A stretch of DNA of 64,000 nucleotides from Pontiella sulfatireligans (GCF_900890705.1 NZ_CAAHFH010000001.1:558001-622000); one strand, 5' to 3'. Positions 26,138-35,068 are shown, counted from the stretch's first letter. Notes: generated by a model not told the origin, from the letters alone. Made by a program: numbers and translations.

Positions 26138-27631
26138 ATGAACGTATCTAAATCAACTTTCATAAAATGTGTGGTGATGGCGGCAGGCATGGCCAGCGCA
26201 CATCCTACGCTGGCTTCGACCGCCGCGCTGGCGGGAAGCAAGCCGAATATTATTCTGGTCATGACCGATGACCAAGGGTACGGGCAACTGGGATGCCAGG
26301 GGCACCCTTGGCTCGAAACGCCCCATATCGATGCCCTTCATGCGCAAAGCACTTCCTTTTCCGCATTCCATGTCAGCCCGACCTGTTCGCCGACCCGTTC
26401 GGCCCTGTTGACTGGGAATGTTCCTTTTAAGAACGGGGTGACCCATACCGGCGGAGCCCGGTCAAGGATGGCGCTTTCGGCGGTTACGCTGCCTCAATAC
26501 CTGAAGAAGGCCGGATATACTTCCGGCATCTTCGGCAAGTGGCACTTGGGTCTGGAGGAAAAATACCAGCCGGGAGCTCGTGGATTCGACGAGGTGTTTG
26601 TCCATGGCTATGGAGGAATCGGCCAGCCGATGGATGTGCCCAAAAATAAATACTACGATCCGGTTATTCGCCATAACGGAACCTTCGTCAAGACGAAGGG
26701 ATTCTGTACGGATATTTTCTTTTCCCAGGCGTTGGGCTGGATCAAGCAGAACAAGGATAAACCGTTTTTTGCTTACATTGCCAGCAACGCCCCGCACGGC
26801 CCCTTCATCGCGCCGAATGATAAAAAGGAAAAATTCAGACGCTATGGATTCAAGCCGAGCCAACAGGGATTTTACGGGATGGTTGAAAATATTGACGATA
26901 ATGTCGGTCGCCTGATGTCCTGCCTAAAAGAGTGGGATTTGGAGGAAAATACGCTCGTCATTTTCATGTCGGATAACGGTTTTATCGCGGCCGGGACAGG
27001 ATCGGGTGAACTGGGAACCCGGGAAGGGAAACCGATGACCGCCTGGTATGCCGGACTGAAAGGATCAAAGAAAAGTCCGCACGAGGGCGGGACCAAGGTG
27101 CCGGCGTTTTTCCGTTGGAAGGGTGTGTTGAAGGAAGGAGCGGTCTGCGATGCGCTCACGGCCCATATCGACCTGCTGCCCACGCTGGTTGAAATCGCTG
27201 GAGGTGAAGCTCCGAAGGATATTGACGGAAAAAGTCTGCTTCCTCTCTTGAAGAATCCCGATGCGCCATGGGAGGACCGCAATCTGTTCTTCCACATTGG
27301 GCGCTGGGGAAATGGTAAAGCGGATCAGTCGAAATATGACAAAACACCCGGGAAAGCCGGTTTCGCCGTGCGCAATAAACGCTATCGCCTCGTCAACCAT
27401 GAGGAACTTTACGACATCCTCAACGATCCTGGCGAAGCAGAAAACCTCTATGCACAGAAGCCGGAAGTCGTACAGGTTATGCAGGCTGCCTACGACACTT
27501 GGTGGGATGAGGTCAGGCCATTCATGGTCAATGAGGGTCAGCAGCAAATGGATCCGAATCCCTATCACGTGAAATACAGGCTGCAGTTGGAACAGAGCGG
27601 TATTCCCACATGGACTGTCCCGGAGATTTAG
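26138..27631 (+). CDS. Secreted S1-family sulfatase
   Basis: Sulfatase of 497 residues, 23 nt after the esterase, with AAGGAA before its ATG. A signal peptide precedes IILVMTDDQGYGQLGCQG, formylglycine motif CSPTR (Cys83), GIFGKWHLG and MSDNG. It differs from its relative at 21234 by Ser in place of Ala next to the modified Cys and by an insert around residues 283-305. The two are diverged copies, likely with different sulfate positions. It is the last gene of the unit that starts at 19829. Confidence 0.92.
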   Translation: MNVSKSTFIKCVVMAAGMASAHPTLASTAALAGSKPNIILVMTDDQGYGQLGCQGHPWLETPHIDALHAQSTSFSAFHVSPTCSPTRSALLTGNVPFKNGVTHTGGARSRMALSAVTLPQYLKKAGYTSGIFGKWHLGLEEKYQPGARGFDEVFVHGYGGIGQPMDVPKNKYYDPVIRHNGTFVKTKGFCTDIFFSQALGWIKQNKDKPFFAYIASNAPHGPFIAPNDKKEKFRRYGFKPSQQGFYGMVENIDDNVGRLMSCLKEWDLEENTLVIFMSDNGFIAAGTGSGELGTREGKPMTAWYAGLKGSKKSPHEGGTKVPAFFRWKGVLKEGAVCDALTAHIDLLPTLVEIAGGEAPKDIDGKSLLPLLKNPDAPWEDRNLFFHIGRWGNGKADQSKYDKTPGKAGFAVRNKRYRLVNHEELYDILNDPGEAENLYAQKPEVVQVMQAAYDTWWDEVRPFMVNEGQQQMDPNPYHVKYRLQLEQSGIPTWTVPEI

Positions 27632-27716
27632 CGTTCTAAATGAACGGTAGCCTCCGCGCTGACCACAGCATTACCCAAATGGACCGAGCAGTTTGATTTC
27701 TTGTGAAAATGACACT

Positions 27717-27990
27717 CCCCGACCCAAGGGTCGGGGTATCTCTTTGCAGCCCACAGCGCTGAAAGCGCTGCACAATTTTAGCCTTGGGCAAAGCCCAAGG
27801 TTCCGTGACATCCAAGATACTTGCCCTGAAGGGGCAACACAACCCGTCCGTGTATTTGTGTTGCCCCTTCAGGGCAAATTCCAATTCCAACACTTGCTCC
27901 CATGGCGTTGCCATGGGCTAAACTATGTAGTGCTTTCAGCACAACTGCGCTCAACTCCTTAAAGGTGCGCCCCAGAGGGGCGGGGAATTA
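27717..27990. repeat. Cluster of short palindromes (REP-like)
   Basis: A 580-nt gap without a gene holds a chain of hairpins: CCCCGACC-CAAG-GGTCGGGG (27717-27736), CCTTGGGC/GCCCAAGG (27782-27800), a 22-bp perfect stem with 13-nt loop (27821-27842 with 27856-27877), CCCATGGC/GCCATGGG (27899-27917), and GTGCTTTCAGCAC just after. They are probably repetitive extragenic elements, and the first or the long one could end the transcript of the preceding operon. No transposase is associated. Confidence 0.6.
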
Positions 27991-28110
27991 CACCCTTCTT
28001 TGATTAAACGAACCGGAGCTGGAATGGCTGGCGCGAGGGTGCCATGGCAAAAATAAATGGTTTTTCTCGGAAGTGCGTTTCAGGAATTTTGTACCGTCCG
28101 ATTTTCCTCC

Positions 28111-28155
28111 ATCATTCAAACAGATGATAGGCGCAGGTGCGGAATATTCTATACT
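28111..28155 (+). promoter_or_regulatory. Operator-like palindrome, copy 5, with -10-like hexamer
   Basis: ATCATT-CAAACA-GATGAT at 28111-28128, followed by AGGC. TATACT at 28150-28155, the best -10 match of the set, begins after exactly 21 nt. It precedes the small secreted protein at 28212. Confidence 0.65.
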
Positions 28156-28211
28156 GTTTAGTTGAGTTGGGTGGTGAGAGTCGATGATAAACCTCTGCTG
28201 GATGATTGATT

Positions 28212-28397
28212 ATGATGATGAAGCGTAAGTTGGGAATGGTGGCGATGGCGTTGCTCGGAGGGATTGCGTTGGCGGAGCCGGTGGACGAGAAGTCCTGTGT
28301 AGAAGCTATGCGCAACCTGCGCCGTGCAATTTGTTCGTTGGAGGTGCCGGAGACGAACCTTCAGGTGTTGGATCAGTTCAAGGTCCCTAAATGGTAA
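28212..28397 (+). CDS. Small secreted protein of unknown function
   Basis: About 61 residues: three start-like Met codons (28212, 28215, 28218), a signal peptide (MKRKLGMVAMALLGGIALA), and a mature part of roughly 38 residues with one Cys (KSCVEAMRNLRRA). I do not recognise a family. It ends 4 nt before the vWA gene, so the two are almost certainly co-translated. The frame lies directly behind operator copy 5 and has a plausible signal peptide, which supports it being real. Confidence 0.65.
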   Translation: MMMKRKLGMVAMALLGGIALAEPVDEKSCVEAMRNLRRAICSLEVPETNLQVLDQFKVPKW

Positions 28398-28401
28398 TTC
28401 G

Positions 28402-29745
28402 ATGAAAAATAAATTTTTTGCCAAGCATGCCAAGTCCAGCGCCGCACTGGTGAGTCTGGGGATCCATGCTGTGCTTATCGTCGTTGCGCTTTCATTTGTT
28501 GCGGTTACCGTCATTACGAAAGAGGATCAGGTTTTTGAGGCGAAGGAGGTAAAGCGTCCCAAAATGGCACTCAAAAAGTTGCAGGTTCCGGTTAATATTA
28601 AAAAGAAAAAGACGCAGAAACCGAAGCTGCGCAAGCGCATTGTGGTGCAACCAAAAATGAACCAGACCATGCCCGACATTAAAATGCCGGAAATCACGGG
28701 GGTCAAAGGCGGGTTGGGCAATGCTGCCGGTGCCGGCCTGGGTGGTGCGGGAAGCCTCGGCTTCAATATGCCGGAAATGAGCCTGTTCGGGGTGAAGAGC
28801 CGGGGGGAAAAGGTTTTCATAATCCTCGATACCTCGGGATACATGATGGTCGATACGATGGGGGGCATTCCGGCCTATACGATTATTAAATCCGAGCTGG
28901 TGCGCATTCTCGAGGGATTGAATCCGGCTGTCCTTTTCAATATTGCCATCTATGAAGGGAATACCAGTTACACCCTGTACCCCTCGCTGGTTTCCGCCAG
29001 TGTCTCCAATGTGGCCAAGGTGGAAGGGTGGCTGAAGCCGCTCAATGCGGTTTCAACAGGCATGGGTGACAGGGACTATGGCACGAAGACGAAAGGGGCG
29101 GGGGGCGCTCGTGTTGATGGCACCATTATAGAGGAACCGCTGAAGAACAATCCCGGCGAGTGGGCTCGTCCCGCATTGCAGGCGATGGAGCAGGGTGCGG
29201 ATGTGGTCTTTCTGCTCTCCTGTCGCTGGGGTACGCATCGCTATAAGGTCGCAGACAATGATAAAAAAAGAAAATGGAGCGAGGAAGACCAGCGGCGCTA
29301 TATGGAGAATATTAAGAAGGCCAAGGCGCTGCACGAAAAGGAAAATGAACGCCGTCGAGGCAAGGGGCAGCCACCGCGCGTTATAACGCGTGGCGATCGA
29401 GGCTTGGTGATGGCCTATCTGCCGAGTGCGCCAACACCTCCCGGAGGAGGAATTACGTGGCATAATTATTCGCCGGATGAACTCGTTGAGGCGTTTCAGA
29501 GCCTCCAGGACCGCTCGAGGCCCATCCTTCCAACCCGAAGCGGGATCGGCAGGAAAAAGAAGAAAAGTGGTTTTTCTTTCAATGTCATACATTTTATTCC
29601 GGAGGACGCCGCATCGGGCAATGATGCCAAATTCAGCGAGATGGCCAGCCTCACTCGGGGGGAATACAGCCGGGTGAAGGGCATGGCGGCGATCCAAAGC
29701 TATGTTTCGGCCTCGGAGGCAGATGACTTGGCCGCCACCGAATAG
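28402..29745 (+). CDS. Membrane-anchored vWA-like protein with TonB-like N-terminus
   Basis: A 447-residue protein. Residues 15-37 form one membrane helix. Residues 48-85 are very rich in Lys, Pro and Val, like the periplasmic arm of TonB. A Gly/Met-rich spacer leads to a von Willebrand A-like domain from about residue 135 (KVFIILDTSGYM). The MIDAS motif DxSxS is imperfect, since Tyr replaces the second Ser. A long charged insert (about 285-325) interrupts the domain. It probably acts at the inner membrane facing the periplasm, but its partner is unknown. It lies in the polysaccharide locus between a tiny secreted protein and an esterase. The start at 28402 is fixed by the membrane helix; upstream frame is the shadow of the previous gene. 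Confidence 0.7.
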   Translation: MKNKFFAKHAKSSAALVSLGIHAVLIVVALSFVAVTVITKEDQVFEAKEVKRPKMALKKLQVPVNIKKKKTQKPKLRKRIVVQPKMNQTMPDIKMPEITGVKGGLGNAAGAGLGGAGSLGFNMPEMSLFGVKSRGEKVFIILDTSGYMMVDTMGGIPAYTIIKSELVRILEGLNPAVLFNIAIYEGNTSYTLYPSLVSASVSNVAKVEGWLKPLNAVSTGMGDRDYGTKTKGAGGARVDGTIIEEPLKNNPGEWARPALQAMEQGADVVFLLSCRWGTHRYKVADNDKKRKWSEEDQRRYMENIKKAKALHEKENERRRGKGQPPRVITRGDRGLVMAYLPSAPTPPGGGITWHNYSPDELVEAFQSLQDRSRPILPTRSGIGRKKKKSGFSFNVIHFIPEDAASGNDAKFSEMASLTRGEYSRVKGMAAIQSYVSASEADDLAATE

Positions 29746-29840
29746 ACCGGGGTTGTCAAGGATGGCTATGTCTTCCGGGGATGAATCAGTTTAACGCAGA
29801 AAAATGGTAACTGTTCAACTTGATTGATGAGCATAGCTTT

Positions 29841-29981
29841 ATGGTTTCCTACCCGCAGGTGGACGACATGTCCATCGTGAGGAAAAAGAAGGTGAAGTTC
29901 TCCAGCTATGCGCTGAGTGCGCAGGAAGGGAACGAGAGATCACCGCAACTTAAAGATAAATACAGGGAGAGATTGGTATGA
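29841..29981 (+). CDS. Short ORF overlapping the SGNH gene, possible gene remnant
   Basis: A 46-residue frame starting MVSYPQVDDMSIVRKKK and ending in TGA that overlaps the ATG of the next gene (ATGA), as in coupled translation. There is no clear ribosome-binding site and no family I recognise. It could be the 3' stump of a deleted gene, since 29746-29840 shows no other coding signal. Confidence 0.3.
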   Translation: MVSYPQVDDMSIVRKKKVKFSSYALSAQEGNERSPQLKDKYRERLV

Positions 29982-30712
29982 AAAAATTTATGAAAGCAGG
30001 GGCTTCAATCGGGATTGCATGTGCATTGTTGTACGGAGGCACGGCATTTGGGAAGGAGTCGCTCAAGGAAAATGATACGATTGTCTTTCTGGGCGACTCG
30101 ATTACCGCCCAGGCGCTCAGTCCCGATGGATACATCACGCTGACTTCACAGGCCATAGCAAAGGCATACCCGGATCTTAATATCCAGATCATTGGCGCCG
30201 GCAAGGGCGGACATAAAGTGCCCGACTGTCAAAAGCGGCTTGATCACGATGTGCTTCAAAAGAATCCGACGATCGTGATGATATACATCGGCATCAATGA
30301 TGTGTGGCATTGGACCCACCCTAAGGTTGTGGCTCGCGGGAAAAAGGGAACGACGCCCGAAGTGTTTGAAAGCGGGCTGAAAGATATGATCAGGCGAATT
30401 AACGGGGTCGGCGCACGGGTCATACTTTGTACGCCTTCCGTGATTGGTGAAAAGCATGACGGGTCGAATCCCAATGACAAGATGCTGGATCAGTACTCGG
30501 ATATCAGCCGCAAGGTCGCCAAAGAGACGGGCTCCCAGCTGCTTGATCTGCGTAAGGGATTCCTGGTGTATCTCAAGGGAAACAACCCGAAGAATACGGA
30601 ACAAGGAGTTTTAACTAAGGATTCGGTTCACATGAACGAGAATGGAAACCGTTTCCTGTGCGAACAGGTTCTCGACGCGCTGAATGTTCCCGCATCTGAT
30701 ACAGACGCCTGA
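29978..30712 (+). CDS. Secreted SGNH/GDSL hydrolase (carbohydrate esterase-like)
   Basis: A 244-residue exported esterase with all SGNH blocks: IVFLGDSITAQ (nucleophile Ser41), GAGKGGHKV (Gly), YIGINDVW (Asn) and KDSVHMNENG (Asp/His). Family members deacetylate or deacylate glycans, and the neighbours make that role likely here. GGGAGAG precedes the ATG. It is 49 nt upstream of the fucosidase at 30761. Confidence 0.88.
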   Translation: MKKFMKAGASIGIACALLYGGTAFGKESLKENDTIVFLGDSITAQALSPDGYITLTSQAIAKAYPDLNIQIIGAGKGGHKVPDCQKRLDHDVLQKNPTIVMIYIGINDVWHWTHPKVVARGKKGTTPEVFESGLKDMIRRINGVGARVILCTPSVIGEKHDGSNPNDKMLDQYSDISRKVAKETGSQLLDLRKGFLVYLKGNNPKNTEQGVLTKDSVHMNENGNRFLCEQVLDALNVPASDTDA

Positions 30713-30760
30713 GGCTAAACTATATTTTGACCGAATTCACAATCAACAAGTAAGGAAAGT

Positions 30761-32530
30761 ATGATGAGAATCTATTTAATAGTCGGATTGCTCGTTGCAA
30801 TGACGCTGCATGGTGGCGCTGCGGAGCAGGGCATGGATAAAATGTGGGGCGAAAGCACAGTGAAGCTGCGTGCCGAAAACGCCGAGCGCGGCCAGCTTTT
30901 TGAAGAAGGGAATTATGCCATGTTTATCCACTGGGGGCTATACTCCCAACTCGGAAACAAGGTCGATGGAAAAACATACTACGGCATTGGCGAGTGGATC
31001 ATGAATCCGCGCATGGCGGGCATCCCACCCGCGGAATACAAGAAGCTGGCGGGCACCTTCAATCCGCAGGAATTCGATGCCAAGGCCATTGCGAAGCTCG
31101 CGAAGGACGCGGGTATGAAATACATAATCATCACCAGCAAGCATCACGACGGCTTTGCGATGTATGATTCCAAGGCCTGCGATTTTAACATCACGAAAAC
31201 GACGCCGTGGGCAAAAGACCCCATGCACGAGCTCGCAGACGCCTGTCGCGCGGAAGGATTGGGGCTTGGGTTTTACTATTCCCACAACCAGGACTGGACG
31301 TTCCCGGGCGGAGGCAACGGCCCGAAAGTGGACGAAGACGGGAATCCGGCCACGTTCGATGACTACTTCGTGAAGAAGTGCCTTCCCCAGGTGGAGGAGA
31401 TCACCAGCAACTATGGCCCGATCGAGCTGGTTTGGTTCGACACCCCCGGCAAAATGCCGAAAAAATATGTGCAGCAGCTGGTGGACGTTGTTCGAAAAAA
31501 CCAGCCCAACGCGCTGGTTTCCGGGCGTGCCGGGCATGGGCTGGGCGACTACCAGTCGCTGGGCGATATGGAAGTCCCGCATCGCAACGTCAAGGGCTTG
31601 TGGGAAGCCGTGGATACCACCAACGATTCGTGGGCCTATGCCTGGTATGATGAATACTGGAAAACGCCGGAAGAAATTCTACGCCGTCTGATTGCGTGTA
31701 TCGCCCGCGGAGGAACCTACATGCTCAACATTGGTCCGCGCGGGGACGGTTCCGTTCCTGAACGCGCGGCCCGATCCCTGCGTGAATCCGGAGAATGGAT
31801 ACACCGCTATCCGCAAGTGGTCTACTGCACCGATGCCTCGCCATGGGAACATGCGTTGCCGTGGGGCGACGTTACCGTCAAGGATCATAAGCTGTATCTC
31901 TCCGTCTTCGATTGGCCGGCTTCGGGAAAGCTTTACCTGCCCGGGTTGAAAACAAGCGTCAAATCAGCCCAGCTGTTGAACGGCAATGAAGCGGAAATCA
32001 TCAAGGTTGAAAAATCCAATGGATGGACCGTCTTCGAAGTCCCGCGTGTCGCGCCGGAAAAACTGGTTTCCGTGATCGAGGTCGATCTGGAAGATTCGCC
32101 GCAAGTCGATCCGACGTTCGGGATTGATCCGGAAATGGAAACTGAAATCCTCGCCGAATTCGCGACGGTTCAGGGCGCTAAGAGCACGACCAAACGCTGG
32201 ATGGAAAAGTTTGGCGAATGGAAGGCGGTCAAACATGTCCATAACTGGACGCCTGATGGAAAAGCGGTATTTGAAGTCGATGTGCTCGAATCCGGTGATT
32301 ACAACATCAGCCTGACCTACTCCGGCGAGGGTCGTCTGGTCTGGGGTGTCGATGTAGTGGGTGGTGAGCATATTCAGAACGAGCAAAACTCCTCACATAA
32401 CTATCAGGAATTTCCCATCGGTTGGATCAATTTCCCCAAGCCTGGAAAATACAAAGTTGCTGTCACCTGTCTCGAAGGCGACGGCAAAACCTCCAGCCTC
32501 AAATCCATTGGCTTCAAACCTGTTTTTTAG
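30761..32530 (+). CDS. Secreted GH29 alpha-L-fucosidase with C-terminal beta domain
   Basis: A 589-residue GH29 enzyme. Signal peptide, then YAMFIHWGLYSQLG, KYIIITSKHHDGFAMYDS, VWFDTPGKM with nucleophile Asp227 and GGTYMLNIGPRGDG. After the catalytic barrel (to about residue 350) comes a small beta sandwich and then a C-terminal domain (about 455-589) resembling the carbohydrate-binding DUF5077 type. Start is 30761 or 30764; AAGGA spacing favours the second ATG. It is of the FDTP type like the enzyme at 22789. Confidence 0.92.
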   Translation: MMRIYLIVGLLVAMTLHGGAAEQGMDKMWGESTVKLRAENAERGQLFEEGNYAMFIHWGLYSQLGNKVDGKTYYGIGEWIMNPRMAGIPPAEYKKLAGTFNPQEFDAKAIAKLAKDAGMKYIIITSKHHDGFAMYDSKACDFNITKTTPWAKDPMHELADACRAEGLGLGFYYSHNQDWTFPGGGNGPKVDEDGNPATFDDYFVKKCLPQVEEITSNYGPIELVWFDTPGKMPKKYVQQLVDVVRKNQPNALVSGRAGHGLGDYQSLGDMEVPHRNVKGLWEAVDTTNDSWAYAWYDEYWKTPEEILRRLIACIARGGTYMLNIGPRGDGSVPERAARSLRESGEWIHRYPQVVYCTDASPWEHALPWGDVTVKDHKLYLSVFDWPASGKLYLPGLKTSVKSAQLLNGNEAEIIKVEKSNGWTVFEVPRVAPEKLVSVIEVDLEDSPQVDPTFGIDPEMETEILAEFATVQGAKSTTKRWMEKFGEWKAVKHVHNWTPDGKAVFEVDVLESGDYNISLTYSGEGRLVWGVDVVGGEHIQNEQNSSHNYQEFPIGWINFPKPGKYKVAVTCLEGDGKTSSLKSIGFKPVF

Positions 32531-32571
32531 GATAGGATGCCTTTTGCCATGTTGATAGGGAGTTCCTTCCG

Positions 32572-34938
32572 ATGAATATGAAATGGATTGCCGCCGCGAT
32601 ATGCTTATGCGGGGAGCTGGGCATGGTCTCGTCCGGTGCGGTGCCTGCGGGCAACCGCGACTATTCCTTTATCTATTTTGAACAGGGATATCCCACGCGG
32701 CTGATCGGGCGGCGAGCGGAAAGCATGGCGAACCGGACGGCCCGCGCGAACCCGGATGTGGTGGTGCAGACGGGATTCTACAGCCTGCGGTTGGATTGCG
32801 ATACGATGCGGCTCTCGGGCTATGATGCCGTGCAAGGTTCCGATTATGTTACGGCGTTGAACGAGGATATGACCGCCTTTACGGCGGCGGATTTGCAGCT
32901 TCGCATCGAAAAAGACGGCATCGCATATACCTGCACATCGGGCGTAGTTCAGGATCCCGAAGGCCAGAATATGCGCTTAATTCAGAGCGGGCAGTTTGTT
33001 CAGCGGTTCGATCACGTTGGGCTGGTCTTTACCGGGGCAAATGGCGAGGTGCTCACAAAGGCCGGTCGGTTGGAGATTACGGCCTGGCCGGAGCATGTGG
33101 TTTTCAATCTGGATCTGTCAGGCGTGGTAGGCGTCACTAAAACGGGCATCCAACTGACCTCTCCGGCCGGCAAGATTCATCGTTCAGTAATGATGGGGAC
33201 GCGGACGGTTTTGACGCTTCAGCCCCATCTGGATCAGGCGTTCCAATCTTTGGAACCATCTTCCCATATCAAAGTTCACGATTCGTTGCAGGTTGATTTC
33301 GATCCCATAGAACAGGGCCTTCGGATCAAGCTTCCGATGGAGCGTGTCAGGTTCCCCGCCGATACGAACCGGTTGGATGAGTTTGTGGTCGAGCTTCGGA
33401 ATCCTTCGGGTTCCGACCGAAGCATTCCATTGATATTTGATGAAATCCAGACACGGGGGATTACGGGAACAAGCATGCTGCTGTGCGAGGAACGCGATGG
33501 ACGACCAACAGGCATCCCCGTTCAGATTTCAAAAAACTGGCACAGCAAGCCCGGGCGCAAAATCGTGCATGACGGCCCATGGCTGCGCGGCTATACGATG
33601 GTGCCGTTGAAGGCCGGAGAAACGAAACGGTTTCGCCTACGGGTTGTGACCGGTTATTGGGGGAAGGTGCCTGCGGTGTCCTATGCCCAATTGAGCGTCA
33701 TCGGCTACGGCGGAAACTGGAAGTGGGACGAAAGCGCGTTGGGCAGCTGGGGCGAGTCGATGTGCTATGATCCCTCCCAGCATCTCGGCTCCTCCTTCAT
33801 TACCGATGTGCGGCCCGCCTTCACCACGGGGAACGGGGAGAAATCCTATGAATGGACGGAGAATGTCGGCGGCGGCGATTTTCTGGTTTATTTTGACCGT
33901 AGCAATACCTACCGCTGGACGAAACGCCTCAAGACGGCCTATCGCTGGACGGGGCCGAATATGAGCGAGGTGCTTTATTCGGGGGTGACGGACGATGATG
34001 CCATTCGTTTCAACTATCGCATCCGATCCGTGCGTACGGCCGATTACCATCGGCGGTTCCACTCCTATAGATATGAGTTTCTGAAGGATGTGGCTTCTCC
34101 AAAACGATTGGTTTTCCACCAGATGGCGGCGGACTATTATAACTCGGTTCAGTTTGACCGGTTTTATCTCGGAGGCCGGCACGGGCTGGAAGCGGAATAT
34201 GATTGCCCGACCGGAACTAGCGGTTACACGGGAACGACCGTCCCATTTGAAAATAGGTGGCTGGCCATCGACGACACAACCAGCAGTGACAGAAAAAGAA
34301 AGACAGCCAAGACTCGAAGGGGACTGTTGTCCATTGGGTCAAAATTGAATGACAAGCCATTTCCGGCCTACTTGCACCTTCATGGTGTCAAAGGAACGGG
34401 GAGTGCGACATTCGACCTGAGTTCGGACTCGGTCAGCCGATCCTATTCCGCCGGGGATGTGGTGGAAGGCGAGCTGGAATTCATCCTGCCTCCCAAAACG
34501 CCCGATGTGTATTGGGGGACGGATCGCGAGTTTTCCGGACGCCTGAAATCGTACGGCACCAATGCATGGCAGGCAGTGGCCGATGAATTCGACCATAATA
34601 TTCAACTGGGCGTTTCGGTGCGCTCGGGAAGGCTTGAAAGAAACTATCCGGTCGAAATCCAGGCATTGGAAAGCGGCAAGGTGCTGGCCGACTTTACGAT
34701 CGAGCGCGGCGGCATTGGTCACGTTCCGATCCTGTTGCGCGACGTGCCGCTCGGATGCGCTCTGAAAGCCGAGCGCCATCTCGACGGGAAATGGGTTCCG
34801 CTTGAATCGGTGGAGATCGATCAAAACAACTATTACCAGGGCGTGCGGAATTCCGATGGCACGATGGATTGCGTCTTCAATATAAAACGTCCATCCCATG
34901 ACCTCGATGACCGTTGGCGGGTTCGCATCCTTAAATGA
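32572..34938 (+). CDS. Large secreted protein of unknown function in the polysaccharide locus
   Basis: A 788-residue protein with a short signal peptide (ending near SSG) and an almost wholly beta-rich, aromatic-rich sequence. I do not recognise the family. Conspicuous segments are FIYFEQGYPTRLIGRRAE at the mature N-terminus, a Trp-rich stretch (GNWKWDESALGSWGES) near residue 385, and YWGTDREFSGRL near 645. The length and aromatic content fit a glycan-binding or lyase/hydrolase-like enzyme. It is 41 nt behind the GH29 gene and last in the unit under operator copy 5. The function is undetermined. Confidence 0.7.
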   Translation: MNMKWIAAAICLCGELGMVSSGAVPAGNRDYSFIYFEQGYPTRLIGRRAESMANRTARANPDVVVQTGFYSLRLDCDTMRLSGYDAVQGSDYVTALNEDMTAFTAADLQLRIEKDGIAYTCTSGVVQDPEGQNMRLIQSGQFVQRFDHVGLVFTGANGEVLTKAGRLEITAWPEHVVFNLDLSGVVGVTKTGIQLTSPAGKIHRSVMMGTRTVLTLQPHLDQAFQSLEPSSHIKVHDSLQVDFDPIEQGLRIKLPMERVRFPADTNRLDEFVVELRNPSGSDRSIPLIFDEIQTRGITGTSMLLCEERDGRPTGIPVQISKNWHSKPGRKIVHDGPWLRGYTMVPLKAGETKRFRLRVVTGYWGKVPAVSYAQLSVIGYGGNWKWDESALGSWGESMCYDPSQHLGSSFITDVRPAFTTGNGEKSYEWTENVGGGDFLVYFDRSNTYRWTKRLKTAYRWTGPNMSEVLYSGVTDDDAIRFNYRIRSVRTADYHRRFHSYRYEFLKDVASPKRLVFHQMAADYYNSVQFDRFYLGGRHGLEAEYDCPTGTSGYTGTTVPFENRWLAIDDTTSSDRKRKTAKTRRGLLSIGSKLNDKPFPAYLHLHGVKGTGSATFDLSSDSVSRSYSAGDVVEGELEFILPPKTPDVYWGTDREFSGRLKSYGTNAWQAVADEFDHNIQLGVSVRSGRLERNYPVEIQALESGKVLADFTIERGGIGHVPILLRDVPLGCALKAERHLDGKWVPLESVEIDQNNYYQGVRNSDGTMDCVFNIKRPSHDLDDRWRVRILK

Positions 34939-35023
34939 TATGGGTGTTTTGTGTTATCGATGCAGTTTCAAGCGCTTTTTTGCTGTCAAATGTACGTCAT
35001 GAAACCCGGATTCTGTAACGGTC

Positions 35024-35068
35024 ATCATCTAAACAGATGATAGGCGAAAGTTACAAAGTTGGTATGGT
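35024..35068 (+). promoter_or_regulatory. Operator-like palindrome, copy 6, with -10-like hexamer
   Basis: ATCATC-TAAACA-GATGAT at 35024-35041, followed by AGGC. TATGGT at 35063-35068 begins after exactly 21 nt. It precedes the MFS permease at 35107. Confidence 0.65.

Noticed and set aside
27700-27990. Possible CRISPR array
   Set aside because: The repeats are palindromes of different sequence without equal-length spacers.
28324-28401. Earlier start of the vWA gene
   Set aside because: Overlaps the small secreted protein and would place an Arg/Trp-rich stretch before the membrane helix.
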